From: Chelativorans sp. Marseille-P2723
Lineage (GTDB): Bacteria > Pseudomonadota > Alphaproteobacteria > Rhizobiales > Rhizobiaceae
DNA length: 64,000 bases
Direction: 5' to 3'
Assembly (NCBI RefSeq): GCF_902809845.1
Contig: NZ_CADDWI010000013.1
Span: forward strand, 960,113 to 1,024,112
The notes under the pieces are model-generated. The model was given only the letters and a program-made list of their open reading frames with translations. It was not told the DNA's origin and searched no databases. Shown here piece after piece: positions 54,068-63,858 of this stretch. The translations under genes and the position numbers were made by a program. How positions within the stretch are numbered: the first letter of the stretch is position 1; every line of letters begins with the position of its first letter.

Positions 54068-54787
54068 ATGAAGAACCCGCTTTTTTATAGCAAGGTTATC
54101 CCGCTCAATAGCGAAGCGCATCGCAATCTGAGGATCGACCTTAGCGCGAAACGGTTCGGCTTTGCTGGCCAAGCCCACCTGATTCCTGCTGTAGTCGATG
54201 AGTTCGGTGCTGCCATGCCGCATCTGCCCATCGCCTTTCTCCCGGGAAGCAAGCAGCCGGCGGCCGTGTTCGTCGCGGGCATGCAGCCAGGCGTCAATTT
54301 CTTCCTTGCGACGGACGGAAGCTGGAGTGGCGGTTATGTGCCTGCCTATCTGCGACGGTATCCCTTCATCGTGGGCGACGTGCCGAATGGGGAATCCGTT
54401 CTGTGCATCGATGAAAGCCAGCGCGAGCCTAGGGAGGGAGGCCAGCGCCTCTTCTCGGATGCAGGGGAGCCCGAGCAGGCCCTGCTGCAGGCGCGCGACC
54501 TTGCTACCTACTACAAGCACTCGGCCGACCGCACGGATGAATTCTGCGCCACTCTCGACCGGCTCAACCTTCTGACCAGCGTCACGCTTAAAGCGCGGAC
54601 GCAAGGCGACGGCAACAGCGTCGTTCATGGACTCATGATCGTTAATGAAGAAGCTTTCGACAATCTAAGCGCGGACGACGTGAAGGACCTTCACCAGAAA
54701 GGCTTCCTCAAGCCGATCATGCAGCATCTCGCTAGCCTGGCGGCTATCACCAAGCTGGGCGAGCGGAGCATGGCCGAGGCTGCGTAA
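54068..54787 (+). CDS. SapC-family protein
   Basis: A 239-residue soluble protein of the SapC family (PF07277), first described with S-layer genes and now found in many Proteobacteria; its function is unproven. Features are NSEAHRNLRI and LPIAFLPGSKQPAAVFVAG, PAYLRRYPFIV and the end KLGERSMAEAA. ATG 54068 follows CACAGGGG. No S-layer gene is adjacent. Confidence 0.82.
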   Translation: MKNPLFYSKVIPLNSEAHRNLRIDLSAKRFGFAGQAHLIPAVVDEFGAAMPHLPIAFLPGSKQPAAVFVAGMQPGVNFFLATDGSWSGGYVPAYLRRYPFIVGDVPNGESVLCIDESQREPREGGQRLFSDAGEPEQALLQARDLATYYKHSADRTDEFCATLDRLNLLTSVTLKARTQGDGNSVVHGLMIVNEEAFDNLSADDVKDLHQKGFLKPIMQHLASLAAITKLGERSMAEAA

Positions 54788-54938
54788 GTGCGGACGTCCA
54801 GGAATTCCCACAATGACTGAACGATTTACAGCACGGATGCCCTGAAGCCATTCGGCCACGATGCCGCATAGCCTGAAAGCGGTTGGCTGCAATATAGATT
54901 GCCGTGTTGTAGCCGCCACTTGTCAAAGAGCTTCTTTC

Positions 54939-55580
54939 ATGGATTTTGTCCCCGCCCTTCCGGTCATCGTGCAATTCGCGATAGCAACCTTTGTCATCGC
55001 CATTACACCGGGGCCGGACATGACGCTCTTCGTCGGCCGTGCGCTCTCACAGGGAAAGAAAGCAGGCTTTGCCTGCATGTCCGGGGCCATGACGGGCATA
55101 CTTATTCACACCATTCTGGTGTCTCTCGGTCTTTCCGCCCTTCTCGTGGCCTCGCCCTCCGCTTTTCTCATCCTGAAGATCTGCGGTGCGGCCTATCTCG
55201 TCTGGCTGGCATGGCAAGCGCTCCGGCACGGTTCGGCTTTCGATCCCGATGTGAAGGCGACGCGGAAAAGCTCCTTCGCAAGAAACTGGGCTATCGGGCT
55301 TGGCATCAACCTGCTCAATCCGAAGATCATCCTGTTCTTCATGACCTTCCTGCCGCAATTCGTCTCGGCAAACGATCCGCACGCTCCCGCAAAGCTCTTT
55401 TTTCTTGGCTTTCTTTTCATCCCTTTGTGCCTGCCGGTCATCATACCCATGGTGCTGGCCGCGGACAGGTTTGCAAGCTTCCTGCGAAAGAGTCCTCGAG
55501 TTATGCGTATGGTCGACTACCTCTTCGCTGGCGTTTTCTCAGCCTTTGCGCTGAAGATCCTCACAACGCAGGCGCGGTAG
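54939..55580 (+). CDS. LysE/RhtB-family exporter
   Basis: A 213-residue inner-membrane protein with about six hydrophobic segments and the family motif ITPGPDMTLFVGRAL near the N-terminus, and NPKIILFFMTFLPQFV in the second half. LysE-type proteins export amino acids or homoserine lactones; the substrate here is unknown. ATG 54939 is in good position; a longer upstream frame (from 54861) is not hydrophobic. It is independent of the sapC gene (151 bp gap). Confidence 0.9.
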   Translation: MDFVPALPVIVQFAIATFVIAITPGPDMTLFVGRALSQGKKAGFACMSGAMTGILIHTILVSLGLSALLVASPSAFLILKICGAAYLVWLAWQALRHGSAFDPDVKATRKSSFARNWAIGLGINLLNPKIILFFMTFLPQFVSANDPHAPAKLFFLGFLFIPLCLPVIIPMVLAADRFASFLRKSPRVMRMVDYLFAGVFSAFALKILTTQAR

Positions 55581-55654
55581 GAACGACGCCAAACCGCCTC
55601 ATGGGCCGAGCAGTTAAGGATGAAAAAGCCGTTCTAGGACGCACGAATGCTGCC

Positions 55655-56881
55655 CTACTCCCCATGGCCTGCAATCATCATGGCTTCCAGCTTCAGCCTG
55701 TCTGCCTTTTTCAGCCGCTCGGAAGCCGATTTTAGCTGACCGCAGGCAGCGAGGATGTCGCGGCCGCGCGGCGTGCGGATCGGCGAAGCATATCCGGCTC
55801 GGTTGACGAATTCGGCGAAACGTTCGATCTGCTCCCAGTCGGAGCATTCATAAGCGCTGCCCGGCCAAGGATTGAAGGGGATGAGGTTGATCTTGGCCGG
55901 TATGCCTTTCAGCAGCCGCACCAGTTCCCGCGCATCGTCGAGAGAGTCGTTGACGCCCTTTAGCATCACATATTCGAAGGTGATGCGCCGGGCGTTGGAG
56001 AGGCCCGGATAGGCGCGGCAAGCATCCAGAAGTTCCTTGATCGGGTACTTCCTGTTGATCGGCACCAGCTCATTACGTAACTCGTCCCTGACGGCGTGCA
56101 GCGAGATGGCGAGCATGACGCCGATTTCCTCACCGGTGCGGTAGATTTCCGGCACGACGCCCGACGTGGACAGGGTGATGCGGCGCTTCGACAAGGAGAG
56201 GCCCTCACCATCGGAAGCGATGAGCAATGCCTGCTTGACGTTTTCGAAGTTGTAGAGCGGCTCTCCCATGCCCATCATGACGATATTCGTCACCTTACGG
56301 CCTTCCGCCGGCACGATGGCGCCGTCCGGCGTTTCGGCGTCCGGAAAGTCTCCGAGCCGGTCGCGAGCAAGCAGAAGCTGATCGAGAATTTCACCTGCAG
56401 TGAGATTGCGCACCATGCGCTGGGTGCCGGTGTGGCAGAAGGAGCAGGTAAGGGTGCAGCCCACCTGGGAGGAGATGCACAGCGTCCCGCGCCCTTCCTC
56501 GGGGATATAGACCGTCTCCACCTCGACGGGGCGGCCGGCGCCGCGCGGGGGAAAGCGCAGAAGCCACTTGCGCGTGCCATCCTCGGAAATCTGCTCTTCA
56601 ACGATCTCTGGACGGGCTATTGTGAATTGATCGTCGAGGCTCTTACGCAAATCCTTGGAGATGTTGAACATCTGCGAGAAGTCGGAGACCCCTCGCACAT
56701 AGAGCCAATGCCATAGCTGGCGCACGCGCATTCTCACCTGTCGCTCCGGCACGCCAAGCGTCGCAAGAGCGTCCGCGAGTTCCTCGCGTGACAGGCCAAT
56801 AAGCAATCTCTTTTCCGCTTCCGCAGCGGGCCGCAGGTGTGCGCGGTTTTCAACTGTGCTTGTATCGAACGTCAGGGTCAT
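55655..56881 (-). CDS. rlmN: Dual-specificity RNA methyltransferase RlmN
   Basis: A 408-residue radical-SAM enzyme that methylates C2 of adenine 2503 in 23S rRNA and A37 in some tRNAs. The Fe-S motif [11 protein letters not shown] and [13 protein letters not shown] are present; the Cys in the C-terminal part for the methylated-cysteine mechanism lies in the DILAACGQL segment. ATG 56881 (MTLTFDTS) is chosen; the open frame continues upstream without similarity. It lies 128 bp downstream of the aglK-like ATPase gene, same strand. Confidence 0.95.
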   Translation of the reverse strand: MTLTFDTSTVENRAHLRPAAEAEKRLLIGLSREELADALATLGVPERQVRMRVRQLWHWLYVRGVSDFSQMFNISKDLRKSLDDQFTIARPEIVEEQISEDGTRKWLLRFPPRGAGRPVEVETVYIPEEGRGTLCISSQVGCTLTCSFCHTGTQRMVRNLTAGEILDQLLLARDRLGDFPDAETPDGAIVPAEGRKVTNIVMMGMGEPLYNFENVKQALLIASDGEGLSLSKRRITLSTSGVVPEIYRTGEEIGVMLAISLHAVRDELRNELVPINRKYPIKELLDACRAYPGLSNARRITFEYVMLKGVNDSLDDARELVRLLKGIPAKINLIPFNPWPGSAYECSDWEQIERFAEFVNRAGYASPIRTPRGRDILAACGQLKSASERLKKADRLKLEAMMIAGHGE

Positions 56882-57009
56882 GATGCTGATGCATATAGGC
56901 AGCGTCCAAGCTGCTCCCAATTTTCGGTAGCCCATATCACAGGAAGAACGCGCGGTCACGCAGCTCTTCCGGCCAGGCAAGCATCTATCGGAGCGGATGA
57001 CTGGTTACC

Positions 57010-58098
57010 TTACAGGTAAAGCAGCGAACGGCCCTCACTGTTGAACAGATGCATCTTGCCTGGATCGGCGCTGAGCGAGACGACCTCACCGCGGCTTAAG
57101 CGCTGGACGCCGGGCAGCTTCACAATGATAGGTTCCGATGCATTTTCCACGTCGAGATAAAGATTCGTCACCTCGCCGAGGCATTCCACCAGGTTCACGC
57201 GTCCGTCGATCAGGCCGCTTCCGGCGGATGCAACGGTCAGATCCTCCGGCCGGACGCCGAAGTGCACCTGCGCGCCGGACATATCAGCCGGGGAGGGTAT
57301 GGGTATCGCGGCCTTGTGCTCGCCCAGCCTGATGGTGGTCGTCTCGCCCGTGCCGTCAATCACCGCTCGCTGCACATTCATTGCTGGTGAGCCGATGAAC
57401 TGCGCGACGAAAAGATTGGCGGGCCTTTCGTAAAGCTCGATCGGCGCGCCGACCTGTTCGATGTTGCCCGCAGATAGAACCACGATGCGGTCGGCGAGCG
57501 TCATCGCCTCCACCTGATCGTGGGTGACGTAGATCATTGTGGAGTCGGGCATGGATTCCTTGAGCTTGGCGATCTCGATGCGGGTGGCCACGCGAAGTGC
57601 GGCGTCAAGATTTGAAAGCGGCTCGTCGAAGAGGAAGACCTTCGGATCGCGGACGATGGCTCGGCCTATGGCAACGCGCTGGCGCTGGCCGCCCGATAAC
57701 GCTTTGGGGAGGCGGTTGAGATAAGGCGACAGGTGCAGGATCTCCGCTGCTTCGCGCACTTTCCGATCAATCTCCTCCTTGGGCCGCCTTGCGATGCGCA
57801 TGCCGAAGGCCATGTTGTCGTATACCGTCATATGCGGGTAAAGAGCGTAGGACTGGAACACCATAGCGATGCCGCGCCGCGAGGGCGGAATGTCATTCAC
57901 CCGTTCCTCTCCGATATACATGTCGCCGCCGGTGATCGTCTCCAGCCCGGCGATCATGCGAAGAAGCGTTGACTTCCCGCATCCTGAAGGGCCAACGAAG
58001 ACGACGAACGCACCGGATTCAATCTCAAGATCGACACCGTGGATGACCTCCGTCGTTCCGTAGCTCTTCCTGATATTCTTCATTAGAACGCCGGCCAT
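57010..58098 (-). CDS. aglK: Sugar ABC transporter ATPase (AglK/UgpC-like)
   Basis: A 362-residue ATPase of the carbohydrate-uptake group. Walker A GPSGCGKST, signature LSGGQRQRVAIGRAI, Walker B LFDEPLSNLD and HD-switch TMIYVTHDQVEAMTL are followed by a MalK-like C-terminal TOBE domain. The start ATG 58098 has GAGAGAAG before it. It is the last gene of the aglEFGK-like cluster. Assignment to alpha-glucosides rests on the permease pair; no alpha-glucosidase gene is present. Confidence 0.85.
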   Translation of the reverse strand: MAGVLMKNIRKSYGTTEVIHGVDLEIESGAFVVFVGPSGCGKSTLLRMIAGLETITGGDMYIGEERVNDIPPSRRGIAMVFQSYALYPHMTVYDNMAFGMRIARRPKEEIDRKVREAAEILHLSPYLNRLPKALSGGQRQRVAIGRAIVRDPKVFLFDEPLSNLDAALRVATRIEIAKLKESMPDSTMIYVTHDQVEAMTLADRIVVLSAGNIEQVGAPIELYERPANLFVAQFIGSPAMNVQRAVIDGTGETTTIRLGEHKAAIPIPSPADMSGAQVHFGVRPEDLTVASAGSGLIDGRVNLVECLGEVTNLYLDVENASEPIIVKLPGVQRLSRGEVVSLSADPGKMHLFNSEGRSLLYL

Positions 58099-58195
58099 CT
58101 CACTTCTCTCTGATCCCTGGTGCCCGCATACATCCGCGCCTTTCCGAATGCCGTCCATCCTTTAAGTGTCGCGCCGGTTGCCTCGCCATCAAAGC

Positions 58196-59332
58196 TCAAC
58201 CTCCCTTGACGGAGCCCGTCAGCAGCCCGCGGACCAGATAACGTTGCAGGGCGAAGAAGACGATGATCGGTACGACGATCGCGACGAAGGCAGAAGCCGT
58301 CAGAATTTCCCAGTCGCCCCCGCGCGAGCCCAAAAGTTCGCGCAGCCGTCCTGTCATGACAAGCTGCTCTTCATTGTTGCCAAGGAAGACCATCGCGACG
58401 AGAAGATCGTTCCACACCCACAGGAACTGGAAGATGGCGAAGGAGGCGAGCGCCGGAAACGACAGGGGAAGGATGATCTTGCCGAAAATCTCGAAATCTG
58501 TCGCTCCGTCCACGCGCGCGCTCTCGATAATCTCGCGCGGCAGGCCGGCGATGTAGTTACGAAGGAGATAGATGGCCAGTGGCAGACCGAAGCCGGTATG
58601 TGCCAGCCAGATGCCGATATAGGATTTCCCCACGCCGATATTGTTATAGAGCTGAAGGAGCGGAATAAGCGCCATCTGCAGGGGCACCACCAGAAGGCCG
58701 ACAATTGTGGCTAGCAGAAGTGCGCGGCCAGGAAACTGCATCCAGGCCAGCGCATAGGCGGCATATGCGGCAATCAAAATCGGAATGACCGTGGCCGGTA
58801 TGGTGACGGTGAGCGTGTTGATGAAGCTCCGGCCAAGCCCTTCTGAAAACAGCACGGTGCGGTAGTTCTCGGTCGTGAACTTCGGCGCTTCAAGCGAGGT
58901 GACGAACAGGCGTTGGCCGCGACTGCCCTCCGGGCGTTGCGGATAGGAGATGACGTAGTCTCCGTTTTCTTGCACCGTTATGATTTCGCCGCCGCGCGTT
59001 TCCGCCGCGTCGCCGGGCGCGAATTCCGTGGGGCGCTGAATGGAGACGCCGAAGGCGCTCACACTGCCGGCGCCGTCTTCGAAAATGTTCCCCCTCAGCA
59101 CCCAACGCCCGTTCTCCTCGGTCGCCTCGTCCGGAGGGGCAGCTCGGGCAACGATATTTCGCTCGGAAGGCAGGAAGGCCGTCCACCAGCCGCTGACAAC
59201 GATCTGCTCCTTGTCGCGGAAGGATGAAACAAGGATGCCGAGGGTGGGAATGGTCCAGGCGGTGACCAGCAATAACACTGCAATGTGGACAGCCCAGGTC
59301 AGCAACGGGCGTGAACCGACAGCGCCGTTCAT
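58196..59332 (-). CDS. aglG: Sugar ABC transporter permease (AglG-like)
   Basis: A 378-residue permease, longer than the usual 280: after the first helix it has an insertion of about 120 residues (about 45-165, rich in charged and aromatic residues, EQIVVSGWW ... LFVTSLEAPKF) lying in the periplasm. Five further helices follow with the EAA loop ARVDGATDFEIFGKIILP. S. meliloti AglG has a similar length and insert (recollection). Its start overlaps the aglF stop as ATGA. Confidence 0.75.
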   Translation of the reverse strand: MNGAVGSRPLLTWAVHIAVLLLVTAWTIPTLGILVSSFRDKEQIVVSGWWTAFLPSERNIVARAAPPDEATEENGRWVLRGNIFEDGAGSVSAFGVSIQRPTEFAPGDAAETRGGEIITVQENGDYVISYPQRPEGSRGQRLFVTSLEAPKFTTENYRTVLFSEGLGRSFINTLTVTIPATVIPILIAAYAAYALAWMQFPGRALLLATIVGLLVVPLQMALIPLLQLYNNIGVGKSYIGIWLAHTGFGLPLAIYLLRNYIAGLPREIIESARVDGATDFEIFGKIILPLSFPALASFAIFQFLWVWNDLLVAMVFLGNNEEQLVMTGRLRELLGSRGGDWEILTASAFVAIVVPIIVFFALQRYLVRGLLTGSVKGG

Positions 59333-60489
59333 TGCCTCTCCTTCCGCGCTTCGCGGATATTCCAGATCATGATTGGCACGACCATGATCATGATGACGAG
59401 CGCAATGGTGGACGCGCGTCCGAAATCGAGGCCGCGGAACATCCAGTCGAACATGTAATTGGCGAGCACTTGCGTGCCCCATTGGCCGTTGGTCATGGCC
59501 AGCACGATATCGAACACCTTCAGCACCAGGATGGTGATGGTGGTCCAGACCACGGCAATCGTGCCCCATATCTGAGGCACCTTGATCTTGTAGAATATCT
59601 GGAAGGGCGAGGCGCCGTCGATCACCGCCGCTTCGATGGTCTCTTCCGGTATCCCGCGAAGGGCAGCGGACAGGATGACCATGGCAAAGCCCGTCTGTAT
59701 CCAGGTCAGGACCGCCATCAGAAAAAAATTGTTCCAGAAAGGAATGGTGATCCAGGCTTGGGGGGCGCCGCCGAAAGCAGTTACTATGGCGTTCAGCAGC
59801 CCGATCTGCTCGGTGCCTTCCGGGCGGTAATCATAGATAAATTTCCAGATGACGCTGGCGCCGACGAAGGAGATTGCCATGGGCATGAAGATCAAACTCT
59901 TGGCGATGTTGCCCCAGGAGATCCGGTCCGTAAGAGCGGCGGCTATGAGGCCGAAGAAGGTGGACGCTGCAGGCACGACAATGAGCCAGAGGATGTTGTT
60001 GCGCATGCTTTCGCGGAAGGATGCATCGCGCGCCAGCCACTCATAATTGTAGGTCCCCACCCAGTTCTGGCTATTGGGGCCGTAGAAGCTGATTATCGCC
60101 GAGTTGATGACGGGGTAGACGAGATAGACGCCGAGGACGATGAGTGAGGGTCCGAGGAAAAGCCACGGTCTGATGGCATTGGCCTTGTTCAGGTTGGCGG
60201 AAATGTTTTCGCCCGAGGCAGGATAGATGGTGTCGAGAAGCTTGTTGGAACTCCAGAAATAACCGACGCATGCCGTCACCCCGAGCACCATCACCAACAC
60301 TGCCCTCAGCAGCATGGATTGGGGAAGAATGAACGAAAGCACTGCATAGGCCGCCACGGCAAGCACGATGCTGGCGGCGAGCCCGGCAGCCATGACAAAC
60401 AGGCTCGCGACGGCAAGAACGAGGTTCGAAACCGCCCCCGCTCCGGTTACAGCATGCGTTACCGGTGCACGGGAAACTGCCACTTTCAT
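59329..60489 (-). CDS. aglF: Sugar ABC transporter permease (AglF-like)
   Basis: A 386-residue permease with extra N-terminal hydrophobic segments (two helices by residue 70) before the usual six. EAA-type loop: EETIEAAVIDGASPFQIFYKIKVP. It pairs with the AglG-like permease. ATG at 60489; the gap to aglE is 119 bp. The substrate is inferred to be an alpha-glucoside or related sugar. Confidence 0.75.
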   Translation of the reverse strand: MKVAVSRAPVTHAVTGAGAVSNLVLAVASLFVMAAGLAASIVLAVAAYAVLSFILPQSMLLRAVLVMVLGVTACVGYFWSSNKLLDTIYPASGENISANLNKANAIRPWLFLGPSLIVLGVYLVYPVINSAIISFYGPNSQNWVGTYNYEWLARDASFRESMRNNILWLIVVPAASTFFGLIAAALTDRISWGNIAKSLIFMPMAISFVGASVIWKFIYDYRPEGTEQIGLLNAIVTAFGGAPQAWITIPFWNNFFLMAVLTWIQTGFAMVILSAALRGIPEETIEAAVIDGASPFQIFYKIKVPQIWGTIAVVWTTITILVLKVFDIVLAMTNGQWGTQVLANYMFDWMFRGLDFGRASTIALVIMIMVVPIMIWNIREARKERQ

Positions 60490-60608
60490 TTCTCCTTCGG
60501 GCCGTCTTCAGCAGCCGCCGCGCAATGCTTCCAGCTATACCGCCAGTTGCATGCCAGCACAGGCGTCCGCAATACGGCCTCTTTCCGTTCTGCAAGCCTC
60601 GCCTTGCA

Positions 60609-61973
60609 TCACTTTATCGCCTCCCACTCCCTCTGGATCCCATCGGCGATCTCCTGCGCGGGTCTGCCGCCTACATAGTCGATCATTCCGCTCCAGAAGA
60701 CGCCGGCTCCGATGCGCCCGGGCATCAGATCGGAAGCGTCGAAGCGGAAGGTCGTGGCTTCTGCAAGAATCTCACCCTGCTTCCTTAGCGCATCGGTTGC
60801 ATATGCCTCCTCGTTCACTCCCTCATGGGGTGTGAGGAAACCCCCCTGGGCCATCCAGATCTCATGGGCGATGGGAGTTTTCAGGAACTCGATGAAGGCG
60901 CGGGCTGCATCGGAGTCGGAGGTGATAGCCACTACGTTGCCGGAGCCGAGGACGGGCGTACCAAGATCCTTTTCCGCGTAGGCCGGCATGTAGAAGAAGT
61001 CCACGTCGACTCCCACTTCGGTGCCCTCCGGGAAAAAACTCGGGATGAAGGAGGCCTGATGGTGCAGGTAACACCGAGGCGGGGAGGAGAAGAGCCCTGC
61101 AGGACTGTCGCGAAAGTCGGTGGAGGTTACCCCCTCCGTTCCTCCGGCCACAAAACCCTCGCCGCGGGCAAACCAGCCGAACTCTTCTATCGCGGCAACC
61201 ACGCGCTCGTCGTTGAAGGGGATTTCGTTGGTGACCCACTGGTCATAGACTTCCGGCGGCTGGGTCCGCAGCATCATGTCCTCCACCCAGTCGGTCGCCG
61301 GCCAGCCTGTGGCTGCGCCTGCGCCGAGGCCGATGCACCACGGGGTCCCTCCGTCCTCGACGATCTGCTCCGTCAGGGCCTTCAGGTCTTCCAGCGTCTC
61401 GGGAACTTCATAGCCTGCATCCTCGAAGTTTTCCGGCACATACCAGACAAGCGACTTAACATCCGCCTTGTAGGGAAAGGCATAAAAGGCTTCCGTACCG
61501 TCCTCCCCTTCATAGGTGCCAAGTTCAACCCATGATTCGCCGGCCGCATAGTTTTCCGCAACCCAAGCGGCAGCCTCCTCGCCAAGCGGGCTTAGATGCC
61601 CCTGAGAGGCAAGATTCGCGGCAATCCCGGGCTGCGGGAAAATGGTGATGTTCGGCGGACTGCCAGCCTGAATGTCGATGATGATCTGCTGTTCGAAAGA
61701 GTCGGAGCCGGAATAGGCAACGTCCGCCCCGGTTGCTTCCTCGAAATAAGCGGCCACAGATTCGAAAATTTCCCTTTCAGGGCTCAGCCAGTCACCGAAA
61801 ATAGTGAGACGCTGGCCGGTCAAATCGTGACTCGCCGCAAAATCCTCGTAGCTCTGCCAACTGAAGCGGCTATCCTCCCCCGGGGCGAATGTCAGGCTGC
61901 CACCATCCTGCGCCAGTGACGTGCTGCAAAGGAGCAACATTGCTGAGGTGCCGGCAATCGCACGAATCTTCAT
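60609..61973 (-). CDS. aglE: Sugar-binding periplasmic protein (AglE-like)
   Basis: A 454-residue binding protein, first gene of the aglEFGK-like operon. ATG 61973 gives a signal peptide of about 22 residues (MKIRAIAGTSAMLLLCSTSLAQ). The body is a family 1 extracellular solute-binding protein, with GYWLSP-like GDWLSPEREIF, AAAWVAENY and a WATEDM-like DWVEDMMLR region. No LacI-type regulator or glycosidase is beside it; the promoter side abuts AT-rich, decayed DNA. Confidence in the sugar is moderate. Confidence 0.75.
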   Translation of the reverse strand: MKIRAIAGTSAMLLLCSTSLAQDGGSLTFAPGEDSRFSWQSYEDFAASHDLTGQRLTIFGDWLSPEREIFESVAAYFEEATGADVAYSGSDSFEQQIIIDIQAGSPPNITIFPQPGIAANLASQGHLSPLGEEAAAWVAENYAAGESWVELGTYEGEDGTEAFYAFPYKADVKSLVWYVPENFEDAGYEVPETLEDLKALTEQIVEDGGTPWCIGLGAGAATGWPATDWVEDMMLRTQPPEVYDQWVTNEIPFNDERVVAAIEEFGWFARGEGFVAGGTEGVTSTDFRDSPAGLFSSPPRCYLHHQASFIPSFFPEGTEVGVDVDFFYMPAYAEKDLGTPVLGSGNVVAITSDSDAARAFIEFLKTPIAHEIWMAQGGFLTPHEGVNEEAYATDALRKQGEILAEATTFRFDASDLMPGRIGAGVFWSGMIDYVGGRPAQEIADGIQREWEAIK

Positions 61974-63178
61974 CGTTTCCTCCACATAGCCCTCCGACGA
62001 GAGCCTATTTACCTGCTTTTAGAACAGTATGCGAACCGATGGGCCCAAGACGTAGGGCAAGACAGGATCAAACGCGGAATGAGCCGAGTCAAGCCACTCA
62101 ATTTTCAGGTAAACGAATGGAGCCGCGCTCATCCGGCGCCCCTGGCATGTCTAGGAACGAAGGCCCTGGCATCATTTCCGGCGAGCTCGGGGTACCTGGC
62201 GCAGAACCTTGGGAGTACCAAGGAGATGCATACAATCGAAGAATAGCCAGACAAGCGGGTTATGACTCATAATTCTGATCGAAAACTGTAATTTAATATT
62301 GCTTTAAAATGCTATTACGTGCATAAAGAGGGGGTTACGGCCCCGTTGCGCTTGTGACCGTAACCCCCGACTGGGATAATATATAAGCATTTGGTTCTAA
62401 AAATTTCTTCCCAGAGTTGAAATTTCATGGCCTCGAAGGAGCCGCCTGTTGAGGCGGTTTCGGCCTTTCTAGTATTTGTTCCAGTCGACTCTGCGGCTGT
62501 CCTAGCCGGAGGAAAAAACTCCTGGCAGGCGGCCTCCTCGACCGGTGCTGCAAAATGTATACGTTATAACAAACTCATATACTCTAGCATATGTTGGCTC
62601 TGTAAACATAGCGCCATCTTCCCCTAAAGGAATTTTTCTTGCTTGTCGACCCGATGTAGGTGTCAAGCTGGTGATCGTGTGAATTGAGTTGTGGGCGTTG
62701 CGAAAATGCATCTCTGGGTGGTTGAGGCCAGCTGCTGCCCGAAATTGCCCCTGTCGGCCAGAAGCCCCTCTGGATAGCGGCGCCTATGGCACCTGCTCGG
62801 CTCGCCCGGGGGAAAGCCTCTCCTCCTATTGCTACGGTTTGTTCTCGATGGTGCAGCGTTCATTGGCAGGAAATAAGGCGCGCGCCATTGGGACGCATTG
62901 AGGCCGGAAAAGCGGGCGCCCCCCCCATGATCCTTACACTTTGAAAGCATCGGTGTACCGTGAGCAGTGCCTTCGAGATGGGTGCGACCCGCCTCGGAAT
63001 AGGAGCCTATGGGTGTATGATCCGGAAGCATGCTTCTCCGTGTTCATTGCTGGAAGTATGGTGTTGGGGCGGCTCCTGTTTTTAATGACCCGGCGCGAGG
63101 GTAGATCATCGGCTTGAAAATCCTGAATCAAGGGGTCACTTTGGGTCTGGTTTGGGTTCACCTGATTGAAGGTGGATC
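61974..63178. other. AT-rich and decayed intergenic DNA, no intact gene
   Basis: From 62270 to 62660 base composition drops sharply in GC relative to the window. A CCTTGG/CCAAGG inverted pair lies at 62206-62222. No reading frame here shows family features; short frames at 62427-62627, 62663-63031 and 62689-62901 look like decayed code. The reverse-strand frame near 62780-62990 may be remnant coding sequence (for example MGGRPLFRPQCVP before stop codons) but I cannot name it. Function: nothing seen except a hairpin at 62330-62368 and the likely aglE promoter. Confidence 0.5.
62330..62368. repeat. 11-bp perfect inverted repeat
   Basis: GGGGGTTACGG (62330-62340) and CCGTAACCCCC (62358-62368) are perfect complements around a 17-base loop. 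The flank is AT-rich. It may be a structure of a mobile element end or an old terminator; no T tract adjoins on the plus strand. Confidence 0.65.
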
Positions 63179-63858
63179 ATGGGCAAGAGCTGTTCGCGGA
63201 TCGTCCCGATCAGGTTGTTGCGCTTGCCCAAGCGGGGGCATTCCGGGGCGTGGCAGCGGCGCGCTGCTTTGGCGTCAGCGCCGGCTCCGCGATCAAGCTG
63301 ATGCAGCGTGTGAGGCAGCACGGAACGGCAGTGCCGCCGCGTCATGGCCCGCCATCGGGCTTCCGGCTCTCGCTTTCGAAGCATTCGCGGTCGGAAGCCA
63401 GACCGGATGCCGAGCGGACTGGCAGGCAGCGAAGCATGATGCGGGCCGATCCGGCCGGGTTGCCCCGGTCCCGCTGCTGCCGCGGCTACACCCATAAAAG
63501 AGCGCTGATGGCGCCGGAACACGCGTGCGCGGCGGTGCGCACTGTGGCGCCTGTGGATCACGCTGCGCCAGCCGAGGATGCGGGTCGAACCACCCCATCG
63601 CCTGATCTTTGTGGACGAGACATCGGTCAACGCGAGCGGGGCATGCAAGGCTCCTGGCCAGCGCCCCTTCGCTCATTGGAAAACGCAGACCTTCCCTGTT
63701 CCTGCCGCCCCTAAACCCCCGACCTCAACCCCATCGGAACAGCCTTGCCAAGCTCAAGGCACACCCGCGCCGCTGCAGCCAGAACTTTCAATGGCCTCTG
63801 AAGAGCCACCGGAAACATCTGCACCCTCTTCAAGAAAGCCGGCTACGCGTCCCGTTAA
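63179..63858 (+). pseudogene. IS630-family transposase relic
   Basis: The conceptual protein is broken into several frames: an N-terminal HTH part (DRPDQVVALAQAG and AARCFGVSAGSAIKLMQRVRQHG), a catalytic core segment (RLIFVDETSVN, near base 63598, resembling the DDE Asp-Glu motif) and a C-terminal part (LNPIGT, TLFKKAGYASR ending at 63858). Frameshifts and stop codons, and a total of 680 bp versus about 1 kb for intact copies, show it is inactive. Terminal inverted repeats were not identified. Confidence 0.75.

Noticed and set aside
59311..60147. Plus-strand frame of 278 codons
   Set aside because: Antisense to the AglF-like permease and rich in His/Asp/Gly from permease code; a shadow.
62293..62307. 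TTAA-TATTGCT-TTAA as a CtrA box
   Set aside because: The stretch is AT-rich so the match is expected by chance and no gene start is near.
62427..62627. Plus-strand frame of 66 codons in AT-rich DNA
   Set aside because: No motif or ribosome site; lies in decayed DNA.
62663..63031. Minus-strand frame of 122 codons
   Set aside because: No family resemblance I can name; other frames in the same stretch look equally gene-like and are interrupted, so it is probably decayed code.
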